Shown: piece by piece, positions 1-9,175 of the stretch
How positions within the stretch are numbered: the first letter of the stretch is position 1
How the letters are laid out: the number at the start of each line of letters is the position of its first letter
Position numbers and translations under genes: made by a program
The notes under the pieces: model-generated
The model's input: the letters and a program-made list of their open reading frames with translations, nothing else
Database searches by the model: none
Told to the model about the DNA's origin: nothing
Assembly (NCBI GenBank): GCA_963667455.2
Contig: CAXXFR010000029.1
Coordinates: 481,860 to 545,859 of the forward strand
Source: Bin55 sp963667455
Lineage (GTDB): Bacteria; Pseudomonadota; Gammaproteobacteria; Pseudomonadales; Azotimanducaceae
Direction of reading: 5' to 3'
Length of the DNA: 64,000 nt

Positions 1-2
1 TA

Positions 3-2783
3 GTCGTTACCGGGCTGTCAGGGTCGGGTAAGTCCTCGCTAGCTTTCGACACGCTGTACGCCGAGGGGCAACGACGCTACGTCGAGTCGCTGTCGGCCTA
101 TGCGAGACAGTTCCTCAGCATGATGGACAAGCCCGATGTCGACTTGATTGAAGGCCTGTCTCCCGCAATATCCATCGAACAGAAGTCCACTTCGCGCAAT
201 CCGCGTTCGACAGTGGGAACCATCACCGAAATCTACGATTACCTGCGTTTGCTGTTCGCCAGAGTCGGCGATCCGAAGTGCCCGGAACACGGCATTTCAC
301 TGGATGCTCAAACGGTCACCGACATGGTGGATACGGCGATGCAGCTTCCCGCCGAGAGCCGCATCATGGTGCTAGCACCAATTGTGGTGCAACGCAAAGG
401 CGAACACCTCCATGTGTTCTCAGATCTCGCATCCAACGGATTCATCCGAGCCAGAATCAACGGCATAGTCACCGAACTCGACCATCCGCCGACTCTCGAC
501 AAAAACAAGAAGCACACCATAGAAGCTGTTGTGGATCGACTAGTCGTGCGCAGTGGAATCGAGCAACGGCTCGCCGAGTCTTTCGAAACAGCCCTAGGTC
601 TTTCCGAAGGGCTTGCCTTAGTCGCTCCTCTTGAGGGTGGCTTCGACGAGATGTTGTTTTCATCAAAGTTCGGATGTCCCAAATGCAACTACAGTATCAG
701 CGAACTAGAACCTCGCATGTTCTCGTTCAACAACCCTGCTGGAGCGTGCCCATCGTGCGACGGACTCGGCACCGAGCACAAGTTCGATCCCAACCTGGTT
801 GTAGTGGACTCGTCCCTGAGTCTTGCCGAAGGCGCAATTGCCGGATGGGACCAAACCTCGCGCTGGCAATTCAGCGTGTTGCGAGCAGTTGCCGAACACA
901 TGGGCTTCGATCCGTCCACTCCATTCCGCCGTCTCTCCAAGAAGAACCAGAATGCAGTCCTCTATGGCGTGGAAGAGAGAGTTCCAGTGTCGTTCAAGAC
1001 GGGCAAGAACCGAATCTTCAAACGACGTATCCGATTCAACGGTGTGATCCCCCATATGGAACACCGGTATCGAAATACTTCATCGCCCGAAGTGCGCGAG
1101 CAGATGCATGTGTTCATTAGCAACAAGAACTGCGAAGAGTGCGGTGGTTCCCGACTGCGACAGGAATCCAGGAACGTATTTGTCAATGATGCGACCATTG
1201 CGGACATTACTTCCATGTCCATTGAGGAAGCACTCGGACACGTCCAAGCTCTGGATCTCACTGGTAAAGACGCGATCATTGCTGAGAAACTGCTGAACGA
1301 GATTCAGGCTCGACTCCGCTTTCTGGTCAATGTCGGATTGAACTATTTGACGCTTGATCGGAACGCAGGGACACTCTCCGGCGGCGAGGCACAACGCATT
1401 CGCTTGGCAAGCCAGATTGGAGCTGGTCTGGTCGGAGTCATGTACATCCTCGACGAACCGTCCATCGGTTTGCACCAGCGCGACAATGGCAGACTGCTGT
1501 CCACACTCACCCATCTACGCGATCTGGGTAACACGGTAATCGTTGTCGAACACGACGAAGAAGCGATGCGCACCGCGGATCACATCGTCGATATCGGACC
1601 AGGACCTGGTGTTCATGGTGGGCAAATCGTCGCCCAAGGACCCATACCCGAGATCGTCAGATCCGACCGGTCACTGACAGGTCAGTACTTGTCCGGCAAA
1701 CAAAGAATCGAGGTTCCGAGAAAACGAACCAAGATCAACAGCAAGAGACAAGTCAAACTGAAGGGCGCGTCAGGCAACAACCTCAAGAAGATCGATGTTT
1801 CGATTCCCGTTGGCCTTTTCACGTGCGTCACGGGAGTATCGGGATCCGGAAAGTCCACTTTAGTCAATCACACGCTGTATCCGGTCGCGGCTCGGGTATT
1901 GAACGGTTCCACCAGCGTGGTTCCGTTTGCGTTCAAGAACGCAACAGGCCTCACCCAACTACAGAAGGTCGTCGATATTGATCAGAGTCCGATTGGACGC
2001 ACTCCTCGATCCAATCCTGCAACCTACACTGGACTGTTCACACCCATTCGCGATTTGTTTGCTCGAACTCAGGAGGCACGCATCCGCGGCTACAAACCGG
2101 GTCGCTTCAGCTTCAACGTCAAGGGCGGACGTTGCGAAGCTTGCAAAGGCGACGGTCTCATCAAGGTGGAAATGCATTTCCTGCCCGACGTCTACGTCGC
2201 TTGCGATACCTGCCGAGGTACTCGCTACAACCGCGAAACGCTTCAAGTTCGCTACAAGGACAAGAACATCCAGGAAGTGCTGGACATGACCGTCGAAGAA
2301 GCCCACAGTTTCTTTAGAGCCATTCCCGCGATCAATCAGAAACTTCAAACTCTTATGGATGTGGGTCTGTCCTACATTCGTTTAGGACAGAGCGCGACGA
2401 CACTCTCAGGCGGCGAAGCTCAACGAGTCAAACTGTCTCGAGAACTCTCAAAACGCGATACGGGCAAGAATCTGTACATTCTTGACGAACCAACCACCGG
2501 CTTGCATTTCCAAGACATCAAGATGCTTCTCGGCGTCCTGACTCGGTTCCGTGATCACGGGAACACCGTGGTAGTCATCGAACACAATCTCGATGTCATC
2601 AAGACTGCGGATTGGGTAATTGACATGGGGCCCGAAGGAGGCGACGGGGGCGGTGAGATCATCGCCTGCGGAACTCCCGAGCAAGTCGCCCAGATGCCTC
2701 ACTCGCACACAGGCAAGTTCTTGAAAAAGGTGCTAAGGCCAATGCGGCTAGTAGAAGAGCCGCTGAAGACTGCAGCGGGCTAA
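3..2783 (+). CDS. uvrA: UvrABC excinuclease subunit A (5' end outside window)
   Basis: DNA-damage recognition ATPase of nucleotide excision repair; it acts as a dimer and loads UvrB. The reading frame is open from base 3, and the first visible residues are already the first Walker A (GLSGSGKSS), so only about 27 N-terminal residues are lost beyond the window edge. In order I see the first zinc module (CPKC and CPSC), the first ABC signature LSGGEAQRIRLASQIG with Walker B ILDEPSIGLH, a second Walker A GVSGSGKST, a second zinc module (CEACKGDG and CDTCRG), and the second signature and Walker B (LSGGEAQRVKL, ILDEPTTGLH). Visible length is 926 residues; E. coli UvrA has 940. It is convergent with rplQ, an arrangement I know from pseudomonads and xanthomonads. 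No frameshift seen. Confidence 0.98.
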   Translation, partial: VVTGLSGSGKSSLAFDTLYAEGQRRYVESLSAYARQFLSMMDKPDVDLIEGLSPAISIEQKSTSRNPRSTVGTITEIYDYLRLLFARVGDPKCPEHGISLDAQTVTDMVDTAMQLPAESRIMVLAPIVVQRKGEHLHVFSDLASNGFIRARINGIVTELDHPPTLDKNKKHTIEAVVDRLVVRSGIEQRLAESFETALGLSEGLALVAPLEGGFDEMLFSSKFGCPKCNYSISELEPRMFSFNNPAGACPSCDGLGTEHKFDPNLVVVDSSLSLAEGAIAGWDQTSRWQFSVLRAVAEHMGFDPSTPFRRLSKKNQNAVLYGVEERVPVSFKTGKNRIFKRRIRFNGVIPHMEHRYRNTSSPEVREQMHVFISNKNCEECGGSRLRQESRNVFVNDATIADITSMSIEEALGHVQALDLTGKDAIIAEKLLNEIQARLRFLVNVGLNYLTLDRNAGTLSGGEAQRIRLASQIGAGLVGVMYILDEPSIGLHQRDNGRLLSTLTHLRDLGNTVIVVEHDEEAMRTADHIVDIGPGPGVHGGQIVAQGPIPEIVRSDRSLTGQYLSGKQRIEVPRKRTKINSKRQVKLKGASGNNLKKIDVSIPVGLFTCVTGVSGSGKSTLVNHTLYPVAARVLNGSTSVVPFAFKNATGLTQLQKVVDIDQSPIGRTPRSNPATYTGLFTPIRDLFARTQEARIRGYKPGRFSFNVKGGRCEACKGDGLIKVEMHFLPDVYVACDTCRGTRYNRETLQVRYKDKNIQEVLDMTVEEAHSFFRAIPAINQKLQTLMDVGLSYIRLGQSATTLSGGEAQRVKLSRELSKRDTGKNLYILDEPTTGLHFQDIKMLLGVLTRFRDHGNTVVVIEHNLDVIKTADWVIDMGPEGGDGGGEIIACGTPEQVAQMPHSHTGKFLKKVLRPMRLVEEPLKTAAG

Positions 2784-2791
2784 TTGAATTG

Positions 2792-2810
2792 GCCGAAACT
2801 GCTATTCGGC
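2792..2810. terminator. Hairpin between convergent uvrA and rplQ
   Basis: A 6-bp stem (GCCGAA / TTCGGC) with a 7-nt loop lies across the end of rplQ, 9 nt after the uvrA stop. On the plus strand it is followed by the T-rich stretch TTCTTCTTCC, so it could terminate uvrA. For the rplQ direction there is no T-run. The stem is short, so this is a candidate only. Confidence 0.4.
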
Positions 2811-3194
2811 TTCTTCTTCCTCGTCTTCGTCCGGTAGGACACGGTCCACCAATTCGATGTAGCAGACCATTGCTGAATCTCCACCGCGGTGCCCGGCTTT
2901 CAGAATCCGCGTGTAGCCACCAGGCCGATCCACAAATCGTGGACCCAGTTCGCTGAACAACTTCCCCACTGCGGACTTGCTTCGTAAGAACGAAAACGCA
3001 AGACGACGATTGGCGACGGAGTCAACTGCCGCGCGCGTGATCAACGGCTCGACGTAGGAGCGCAGCTCCTTGGCCTTGGGTACTGTCGTCTTGATGACCT
3101 CGTGCTCGATCAGGGACGCGCACATGTTGGAGAACATCTGCTTGCGGTGTGGCGATGTGCGGTTGAGATGCCTGCCGCTCTTCAAGTGTCTCAT
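2802..3194 (-). CDS. rplQ: 50S ribosomal protein L17
   Basis: Large-subunit protein L17, the last gene of the alpha block. The protein is 130 residues, starts MRHLKSGRHLNRTSPHRKQM, and shows the usual L17 core (the VPKAKELRSYVEPLITRA region). It ends in an unusually acidic tail (PDEDEEEEAE), comparable to tails seen on some proteobacterial L17 proteins. It follows rpoA by 29 bp. Confidence 0.97.
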   Translation of the reverse strand: MRHLKSGRHLNRTSPHRKQMFSNMCASLIEHEVIKTTVPKAKELRSYVEPLITRAAVDSVANRRLAFSFLRSKSAVGKLFSELGPRFVDRPGGYTRILKAGHRGGDSAMVCYIELVDRVLPDEDEEEEAE

Positions 3195-3223
3195 GCTTCA
3201 AGCCTCTCGATTGCCAACCTTTC

Positions 3224-4210
3224 CTATTCGACGTCTTCTTCGACTTCGCTCACCCAACCCGGAATGGTCATGCCGAGATGCAATCCACGAGAAGCCAGCG
3301 ATTCCTTGATTTCCGTCAGAGATGTCTTGCCAAGCTGCGGGGTCGAGAGCAGTTCTTTATCTGTCTGAAGAACTAGATCCCCCACACGACTAATCTTCTT
3401 GCCCTTCAAACAGTTTGACGAACGTGCCGGTAGACCCAAAACTTCGATGGGCGAGAAGAAAAACGGATCGATCTCGTTGACCTGCCTCTCCTTTTCAACC
3501 TCGTCCAAAAGCTCCATGCTGACAAACGGAGACAACTGCTGCGTCAGGATCGTGGCTGCCCGTCGTATCGCTTCCTCTGGGTGAATCGTTCCATTGGACT
3601 CGAGAGTGATGATCAGCTTGTCCATGTCGGTCCGCTGCTCGACTCGAGTGTTCTCTACGGTGTAGTCAACGCTTCGCATCGGACTGTACGATGCATCCAG
3701 TCGCAGACGACCGATGATGCGATCATGCTCGGCGATTTGCTGCATGTCCGCGGGTTGATAGCCACGTCCCTGCGTTACCAAAGCTTCAAGATGGATGGAT
3801 CCATCGTCGTTCAAAGTGCATATGGTGTGATCTGGATTGGCGATTTCCACTTCCTGCGAAGTGATGAAGTCCTTGGCTGTGACGACGCACGGTCCGTTGG
3901 CAATGAGTCGCATCGTGCTCGACTCTCCTGCGGTGAGTCGCACAGCAACTCCCTTCAGGTTCAAGCAGATGTTGAGAAGGTCTTCACGCACGCCCGGAAG
4001 CGTCGAATACTCGTGCAACGCGCTATCGACCTGCACCTCGGAAATTGCCGCACCTGGCATGGACGACAACAAAACGCGCCGCAAAGCATTGCCAAGCGTG
4101 TGGCCATAGCCCCGTTCGAGAGGCGTAAGAATTACTCGCGCCCGAGTATCGCTCAGATTCTCGATATCGATGGGGGCGGCTTGCAACAGATTGGTATCTG
4201 CAGTACTCAT
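3224..4210 (-). CDS. rpoA: RNA polymerase alpha subunit
   Basis: Alpha subunit that nucleates RNA polymerase assembly and contacts activators and UP elements. It has 328 residues (E. coli 329). The N-terminal dimerisation domain contains TPLERGYGHTLGNALRRVLL. A linker around residues 235-250 leads to the C-terminal helix-hairpin-helix domain (SNCLKGKKISRVGDLV, LGKTSLTEIKESLASRGLHLG). It sits between rpsD and rplQ as in the standard alpha operon. Confidence 0.98.
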   Translation of the reverse strand: MSTADTNLLQAAPIDIENLSDTRARVILTPLERGYGHTLGNALRRVLLSSMPGAAISEVQVDSALHEYSTLPGVREDLLNICLNLKGVAVRLTAGESSTMRLIANGPCVVTAKDFITSQEVEIANPDHTICTLNDDGSIHLEALVTQGRGYQPADMQQIAEHDRIIGRLRLDASYSPMRSVDYTVENTRVEQRTDMDKLIITLESNGTIHPEEAIRRAATILTQQLSPFVSMELLDEVEKERQVNEIDPFFFSPIEVLGLPARSSNCLKGKKISRVGDLVLQTDKELLSTPQLGKTSLTEIKESLASRGLHLGMTIPGWVSEVEEDVE

Positions 4211-4250
4211 GTGTTGGATTTCCTCCTGGCGTCAACCAGAATTCGATTGG

Positions 4251-4877
4251 CTACTTGGAATAAAGTTCGACGATGAGATTCTCACTGATCTCTTGCGGAA
4301 GTTCTTCGCGCTCTGGAGCTCGTGTGTAGACCGAAGTGCGATTTTCGGAATCCACCTCGATCCATTCAACAAAGCCGCGTTGATCCGCCAGTTCCAGCGC
4401 CATGCCGATCCGTGCCTGTGCTTTCTGCCGGTCTCCGACACTGATCACATCACCGGGACGAACGTGATACGAAGGAATGTTGACGTTGTTGCCGTTGACG
4501 CAAATCGCCTTGTGCGACACCAGCTGACGCGCTTCCGCACGCGTGCAGCCAAATCCTGATCGATACACGACATTGTCCAGCCGACTCTCGAGCAACTTGA
4601 GCAAATTGACGCCCGTTGCTCCACGCTGACGATCCGCCTTCTTGTAGTAGTTGCGGAACTGCTTCTCAAGGACTCCGTAGAGTCGTCGAACCTTTTGTTT
4701 TTCGCGTAGCTGAATCGCAAAGTCGCTCATCCGCGGGGCGGCTCGACGTGTACCGGGTTCACCCGGCATTCGACCGACCTTGCACTTGTCTTCCAAAGCG
4801 CGAGCTCCGCTCTTCAAGTAGAGATCGGTGCCCTCCCTTCGTGTCAGCTTGAGTTTGGGTCCTAGAAATCGTGCCAT
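4251..4877 (-). CDS. rpsD: 30S ribosomal protein S4
   Basis: Primary 16S rRNA-binding protein of the 30S body and, in enterobacteria, the translational repressor of the alpha operon. It is 208 residues, beginning MARFLGPKLKLTRREGTDLY. The S4 RNA-binding fold is visible (ESRLDNVVYRSGFGCTRAEA, QLVSHKAICVNG). The zinc-binding cysteine cluster found in some S4 paralogues is absent. It lies 10 bp downstream of rpsK. Confidence 0.98.
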   Translation of the reverse strand: MARFLGPKLKLTRREGTDLYLKSGARALEDKCKVGRMPGEPGTRRAAPRMSDFAIQLREKQKVRRLYGVLEKQFRNYYKKADRQRGATGVNLLKLLESRLDNVVYRSGFGCTRAEARQLVSHKAICVNGNNVNIPSYHVRPGDVISVGDRQKAQARIGMALELADQRGFVEWIEVDSENRTSVYTRAPEREELPQEISENLIVELYSK

Positions 4878-4887
4878 GTGCAGTTAC

Positions 4888-5292
4888 CTACGGTCGTCGC
4901 TTCTTGGGAGGCCGGCAACCGTTGTGCGGAATCGGCGTCACATCGGAAATGCTGTTGATTCTGAGTCCGCCGGCATATAGCGCCCGCACAGCCGAATCGC
5001 GGCCCGGACCGGGACCCTTGACGAATACGTCGACACTCTTCAGCCCATGGTTCTCCATGACTGTGGTCGTGACGTTTTCCGACGCAGTCTGAGCAGCAAA
5101 CGCAGTGCTCTTTCTCGATCCACGAAATCCTGAGCCGCCCGCAGTGGCCCAGCCCAGCGTGCGCCCATGTCGATCCGTGATTGTGATGATCGTGTTGTTG
5201 TACGAGGCATGAACGTGCGCAAGCCCGTCCGTGACGACGCGCCTACCGCGCCGACGACCCGTGCCTTCTCCTCTTGTGCGATGTCCGGGCAT
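4888..5292 (-). CDS. rpsK: 30S ribosomal protein S11
   Basis: 30S platform protein near the decoding site. It has 134 residues with the signatures HVHASYNNTIITITDR and the invariant C-terminal DVTPIPHNGCRPPKKRR. The N-terminus is an Arg-rich GEGTGRRRGRR stretch in place of the more usual Lys-rich tail. The spacing to rpsM is 2 bp, so co-translation is likely. Confidence 0.97.
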   Translation of the reverse strand: MPGHRTRGEGTGRRRGRRVVTDGLAHVHASYNNTIITITDRHGRTLGWATAGGSGFRGSRKSTAFAAQTASENVTTTVMENHGLKSVDVFVKGPGPGRDSAVRALYAGGLRINSISDVTPIPHNGCRPPKKRRP

Positions 5293-5294
5293 GC

Positions 5295-5651
5295 CTACTT
5301 CCTAATAATCCGCGGCGGTCCTTTACGGGTCCGCGCGTTGTTCCGAGTTCCTTGACCGCGAACCGGCAAACCTCGGCGATGGCGCAGGCCCCGGTAGCAA
5401 CGCAAGTCCATCAGACGCTTCACGTTCATCGAGTTGATACGCCGGAGATCTCCTTCAACAGTAAGCGTTTGAATCCCAGCTCGCAGACGATCCAACTGAT
5501 CGTCCGAAAGATCCTGAATTCTTACGTCCGGATCCACGTTGGCCATCTCGCAGACTCTTGCTGCGGTCGTTCGACCAATGCCGTGAATGTACGTCAACGA
5601 AATCTTCGCATGCTTGTCATCGGGGATCATGACCCCGGCCATTCGTGCCAT
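5295..5651 (-). CDS. rpsM: 30S ribosomal protein S13
   Basis: Head protein of the 30S subunit that contacts the 50S and P-site tRNA. It has 118 residues, begins MARMAGVMIPDDKHAKISL, and ends in the basic tail GQGTRNNARTRKGPPRIIRK. The conserved MDLRCYRGLRHRRGLPVRG segment is intact. An ATG three codons further in is an alternative start, but the first one matches S13 homologues better. Confidence 0.97.
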   Translation of the reverse strand: MARMAGVMIPDDKHAKISLTYIHGIGRTTAARVCEMANVDPDVRIQDLSDDQLDRLRAGIQTLTVEGDLRRINSMNVKRLMDLRCYRGLRHRRGLPVRGQGTRNNARTRKGPPRIIRK

Positions 5652-5655
5652 TTAC

Positions 5656-5772
5656 CTATCCTTGCCTTTGCTTGTGTCGCGGTTCGCTCTTGCAAATCAC
5701 GTACAGCGTTCGCTTCCTACGCACAATCTTGCAGTTGCGACACATCTTCTTGACTGATGCTCGAACTTTCAT
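5656..5772 (-). CDS. rpmJ: 50S ribosomal protein L36, zinc-binding form
   Basis: Smallest 50S protein, 38 codons from ATG to TAG, found by reading the gap between rpsM and secY. It begins MKVRASVKKMCRNCKIVRRK. Cys11, Cys14, Cys27 and His33 form the zinc site of the C+ type of L36. It sits 4 bp before rpsM and 24 bp after secY, its normal place at the spc/alpha boundary. Confidence 0.95.
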   Translation of the reverse strand: MKVRASVKKMCRNCKIVRRKRTLYVICKSEPRHKQRQG

Positions 5773-5796
5773 CGTGAGATCTCCTACTCAACCCTG

Positions 5797-7122
5797 CTAG
5801 CGAGGACGCCGACTGTAGTTCCGAAGGTTGGATTGCTCCATCAGCTTCGCATACTGACTCGACATCAAATGAGCCTGCACCTGCGACATGAAGTCCATTG
5901 ACACCACCACTACGATGAGCAACGCAGTGCCGCCGAGCTGGAACGTCACGTTGAAGAAAACAATCATGAATTCCGGGAGCAGACAGACCAGCGTGACGTA
6001 TAGGGACCCAAACATCGTCAGCTTGGTTGTGACGTCGTCGATGTAGTCCGCCGTTTGCTTTCCAGGACGAATGCCTGGAATGTAGGCTCCTTGTCGTTTG
6101 AGATTGTCCGCCATCTCGCCAGGATCGCGAACGATAGCCGTGTAGAAGAAGCTGAAGAAAATGATTCCTCCAGCAAACATCATGATGTACAGCGGCTGAC
6201 CCGGGCTCAGCACCAGTGCGACTTCCTGCAACCATCCCATGCCCGGACCTTGTCCGAACCACTGCGCCATGGACGCAGGAGCCAGCAACAGGCTTGATGC
6301 GAAGATGGCGGGAATGACTCCAGCCATGTTGACCTTCAGCGGCAAGTGGCTGGTCTGCGCCTGAACCATGCGCCGACCTTGCTGACGCTTGGCGTAGTTG
6401 ATCGTAATGCGCCGTTCGCCACGTTCGATGAAAACGACGAAACCAACGACTGCAATTGCGAATACGCCGATTACCAGCAGAATCGCAAGATTGAGGTCTC
6501 CTACTCGTGCGGCTTCGAACGACTGTCCGATCGCACCTGGAAAGCCGGAAACAATGCCGGCGAAGATCAACAGCGAAATGCCGTTGCCGACACCGTGCTC
6601 CGTAATTTTCTCGCCGAGCCACATCATGAACAGCGCACCGGTGACCAAAGTGACCAGCGAGATGAAGAAGAACCCGAATCCAGGATCGAAGGGAAGACCT
6701 TGTGCCACCAGAGTTCCAGTCAATGCCGTACCCTGAACGAGCGAAATCAACAACGTTCCATAACGGGTGTACTTGGTGATCTTGCGACGACCGGCGTCGC
6801 CTTCCTTGCGGAGCTGATTCAACGCCGGATACATCATGGTCACAAGATTCATGATGATGCTGGACGTGATGTAGGGCATCACGCCAAGCGCGAGAATGCT
6901 CATTCGCTCGAGCGCACCGCCCGAGAACATGTTGAACAGGTCGAGGATTCCGCCCTGTTGAGCGTTGAACAAATCCTGCAACCGATCCGGATTGATACCC
7001 GGAACGGGGATATGCGTCCCGATCCGATAGACGAGCAACGCGAACAGAACAAAGAACAGACGCTTCCGCAGCTCGGACAATCCCGTCTGAACTCCCGCTA
7101 GTGCGGGTGGTGGAGTAGCCAT
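5797..7122 (-). CDS. secY: Sec translocon channel subunit SecY
   Basis: Inner-membrane protein-conducting channel of the general secretion pathway; its partner SecE is encoded at 60232. From the chosen ATG the protein is 441 residues (E. coli 443) and shows ten hydrophobic segments. Motifs include LRKRLFFVLFALLVYRIGTH at TM1, the plug-side GGALERMSILALGVMPYI, and the cytoplasmic GKQTADYIDDV region. An in-frame start 18 codons upstream would overlap rplO, while ATG 7122 lies 7 bp after the rplO stop and matches homologues (MATPPPALAGVQTGL). Confidence 0.97.
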   Translation of the reverse strand: MATPPPALAGVQTGLSELRKRLFFVLFALLVYRIGTHIPVPGINPDRLQDLFNAQQGGILDLFNMFSGGALERMSILALGVMPYITSSIIMNLVTMMYPALNQLRKEGDAGRRKITKYTRYGTLLISLVQGTALTGTLVAQGLPFDPGFGFFFISLVTLVTGALFMMWLGEKITEHGVGNGISLLIFAGIVSGFPGAIGQSFEAARVGDLNLAILLVIGVFAIAVVGFVVFIERGERRITINYAKRQQGRRMVQAQTSHLPLKVNMAGVIPAIFASSLLLAPASMAQWFGQGPGMGWLQEVALVLSPGQPLYIMMFAGGIIFFSFFYTAIVRDPGEMADNLKRQGAYIPGIRPGKQTADYIDDVTTKLTMFGSLYVTLVCLLPEFMIVFFNVTFQLGGTALLIVVVVSMDFMSQVQAHLMSSQYAKLMEQSNLRNYSRRPR

Positions 7123-7129
7123 CGCTAAC

Positions 7130-7564
7130 TCATTCCTCGATCGTTCCGCCCGCAGCCTCGATAGCTGCACGGGCACCCTTGGTCACTTTCAAGCCTTTGA
7201 CCGTAACTGCGCGTTCCAACTTCCCGGATTGAATGACTCGTACCCGTCGAATGTTCGAATTCACCAAGCCCGCCTTCCGCAAGCTCTGCAAGTCCGCAAC
7301 ATCTCCCTCGATTGAATCGAGTTCGTCCAAGCGAACCTCATCGGTTACCAGGGAAATGCGAGAGCGAAAGCCAAACGTTGGGATCCGCTGCTGCAAAGGC
7401 AATTGTCCACCTTCGAATCGCGCAGGAACGGAACCGCCTGAACGAGACTTCTGTCCCTTGTGGCCACGCCCGCACGTCTTTCCCCGGCCAGCAGACATTC
7501 CTCGCCCGACTCGACGCCGGACTTTTCTGCTACCGGGATTGCGTGTCAGTTCGTTGAGTCTCAC
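7130..7564 (-). CDS. rplO: 50S ribosomal protein L15
   Basis: Late-assembly 50S protein. It has 144 residues with the Gly/Arg-rich N-terminal extension (RRVGRGMSAGRGKTCGRGHK) that threads into 23S rRNA, followed by the globular L15 domain ending GARAAIEAAGGTIEE. Its start overlaps the rpmD stop by 4 bp (ATGA), indicating translational coupling. Confidence 0.97.
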   Translation of the reverse strand: MRLNELTRNPGSRKVRRRVGRGMSAGRGKTCGRGHKGQKSRSGGSVPARFEGGQLPLQQRIPTFGFRSRISLVTDEVRLDELDSIEGDVADLQSLRKAGLVNSNIRRVRVIQSGKLERAVTVKGLKVTKGARAAIEAAGGTIEE

Positions 7565-7767
7565 GCTCCGACACCCTCTTCCACCTGAACCATGTAGTTG
7601 ACCTTGTTAATCATTCCGCGAGTTGAAGGTGTATCTTCAATTTCTACGACCTGACCGATGCGACGCAGACCAAGCCCTCGAACACTCGCCTTGTGGTTCT
7701 TAAGCCGACCGGTCGCACTCTTGACAAGTCGAACTCGGATCGTCTTCGACTTCTTCGCTCTAGGCAA
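7561..7767 (-). CDS. rpmD: 50S ribosomal protein L30
   Basis: Small 50S protein of 68 residues (E. coli 59) with the L30 signature RLKNHKASVRGLGLRRIGQ and VVEIEDTPSTRGMINKV. Its first 8 bases overlap the end of rpsE and its stop overlaps the rplO start, so the three genes are tightly coupled. Confidence 0.96.
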   Translation of the reverse strand: MPRAKKSKTIRVRLVKSATGRLKNHKASVRGLGLRRIGQVVEIEDTPSTRGMINKVNYMVQVEEGVGA

Positions 7768-8269
7768 AGCCTCGCACCTCCGCTTCCGTCTTGTCTCGCT
7801 TCAATGCCACTGAACGTGGCGACTGCATTTTCACCAAACCCTTGATGGTCGCACGAACTACATTGGTTGGATTCGTAGATCCATAGCACTTCGCGAGAAC
7901 GTCCCGAACTCCTGCGGCTTCCAGAACGGCCCGCATGGTCCCGCCGGCGATGATTCCAGTTCCTTCCGATGCAGGCTGCATGAAAATCTTCGATGCACCG
8001 TGCTTCTCAACGATGGGGTGCCACAGCGTTACACCATTCAATTCGATCTCGAACATATTGCGACGCGCTACTTCGCCAGACTTTTCGATTGCCTGCACTC
8101 GTTCTCGTGCCTTGCCGCGTCCAAAACCGACGCGACCTTGTCCGTCGCCGACAACCGAGAGTGCCGTCCAAGAAATCTGACGTCCGCCCTTGACGGTCTT
8201 GGCGACGCGTGCCGACGAAACCATCTTCTCGACTAGCCCTTCCTGTTTGATTTCTTCCGAATAAGCCAT
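7760..8269 (-). CDS. rpsE: 30S ribosomal protein S5
   Basis: 30S protein at the mRNA entry channel involved in decoding accuracy. It has 169 residues (E. coli 167). The spectinomycin-sensing loop reads VAKTVKGGRQISWTALSVVG; the Lys-Gly-Gly core is intact, although flanking residues differ from E. coli (RQISW for RIFSF). The second RNA-binding domain (GTMRAVLEAAGVRDVLAKCYG) is normal. Confidence 0.97.
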   Translation of the reverse strand: MAYSEEIKQEGLVEKMVSSARVAKTVKGGRQISWTALSVVGDGQGRVGFGRGKARERVQAIEKSGEVARRNMFEIELNGVTLWHPIVEKHGASKIFMQPASEGTGIIAGGTMRAVLEAAGVRDVLAKCYGSTNPTNVVRATIKGLVKMQSPRSVALKRDKTEAEVRGFA

Positions 8270-8271
8270 TC

Positions 8272-8622
8272 CTAGAACTCCAATCCACTCTCGCGGGCAG
8301 ACTCAGCCAATGCTTTGACTCGACCGTGATACTTGTAGCCGGCCCGATCGAACGCCACTTTGGTATTTCCGGTTTCCTTTGCTCGTTCTGCTATGAGCAC
8401 GCCGACCTTCTTGGCCGCTTCAACATTGCCGGTTTTCGATGATTTCAGGTCCGCCTCCAGTGTGGAAGCCTGAGCAAGCACCCTCGAACCTTGAGAATCA
8501 ATAAGCTGCGCATACATGTGATTCGCCGAGCGGTGCACGGTCAATCGAACCACACCAAGTTGGCGGATCTTCAAACGAGCGCGTCGAGCGCGTCGCAGTC
8601 TTGCTGCACGTTTGTTATTCAT
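8272..8622 (-). CDS. rplR: 50S ribosomal protein L18
   Basis: 5S rRNA-binding protein of the central protuberance. It has 116 residues with the basic N-terminus NNKRAARLRRARRARLKIRQ, the core VHRSANHMYAQLID, and the C-terminal FDRAGYKYHGRVKALAESAR. It is separated from rpsE by 2 bp. Confidence 0.97.
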   Translation of the reverse strand: MNNKRAARLRRARRARLKIRQLGVVRLTVHRSANHMYAQLIDSQGSRVLAQASTLEADLKSSKTGNVEAAKKVGVLIAERAKETGNTKVAFDRAGYKYHGRVKALAESARESGLEF

Positions 8623-8635
8623 GGCTCCGAATGTG

Positions 8636-9166
8636 CTACTTCTTCGATTCCTTGCGTTTCACGTATTCGCCCAGATAGCGAATTCCCTTGCCTTTGTAGG
8701 GCTCTGGAGGTCGCTTGCTGCGGATATCCGCTGCGATTTGCCCAACGAGCTGTCGATCCGTTCCCGAAACAATGATTTCGGTCGGAGTCGGTACATCGAT
8801 TCCGATGCCTTCGGGTGCCTCGAATTGGACTGGATGCGAATAACCAAGTTGCATGACCAGCGTCTTGCCTTGCATCTGTGCACGATATCCGACACCCTGG
8901 AGCTGCAATCGCTTCTCCCACTTCTCCACGACGCCAGTCATCATGTTCCGAATCAGCGAGTGAACCGTTCCGGTCATGGCTCGTGCCTGACGGGATGAAT
9001 CCACAGTGCGCACCGAAACGACTCCATTGTCGATCTTTGTCTCCACACCCGCTGCTTGCGGGATTGCGAGCTGCCCATGAGGACCCTTGACCACGATATC
9101 GGCATCGGATATCTGGACTTCGACCCCACCGGGTACGGTAAGCGATCTTTCAGTAAGTCGAGACAC
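8636..9166 (-). CDS. rplF: 50S ribosomal protein L6
   Basis: 50S protein near the factor-binding site. It has 176 residues in two repeated alpha/beta halves, with the signature RSKRPPEPYKGKGIRYLGEY near the C-terminus. It starts MSRLTERSLTVPGGVEVQIS and lies 13 bp upstream of rplR. Confidence 0.97.
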   Translation of the reverse strand: MSRLTERSLTVPGGVEVQISDADIVVKGPHGQLAIPQAAGVETKIDNGVVSVRTVDSSRQARAMTGTVHSLIRNMMTGVVEKWEKRLQLQGVGYRAQMQGKTLVMQLGYSHPVQFEAPEGIGIDVPTPTEIIVSGTDRQLVGQIAADIRSKRPPEPYKGKGIRYLGEYVKRKESKK

Positions 9167-9175
9167 GTCAAATAC

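Noticed and set aside
4020..4276. Plus-strand frames overlapping rpoA and rpsD
   Set aside because: Shadow frames without homology opposite two certain genes.
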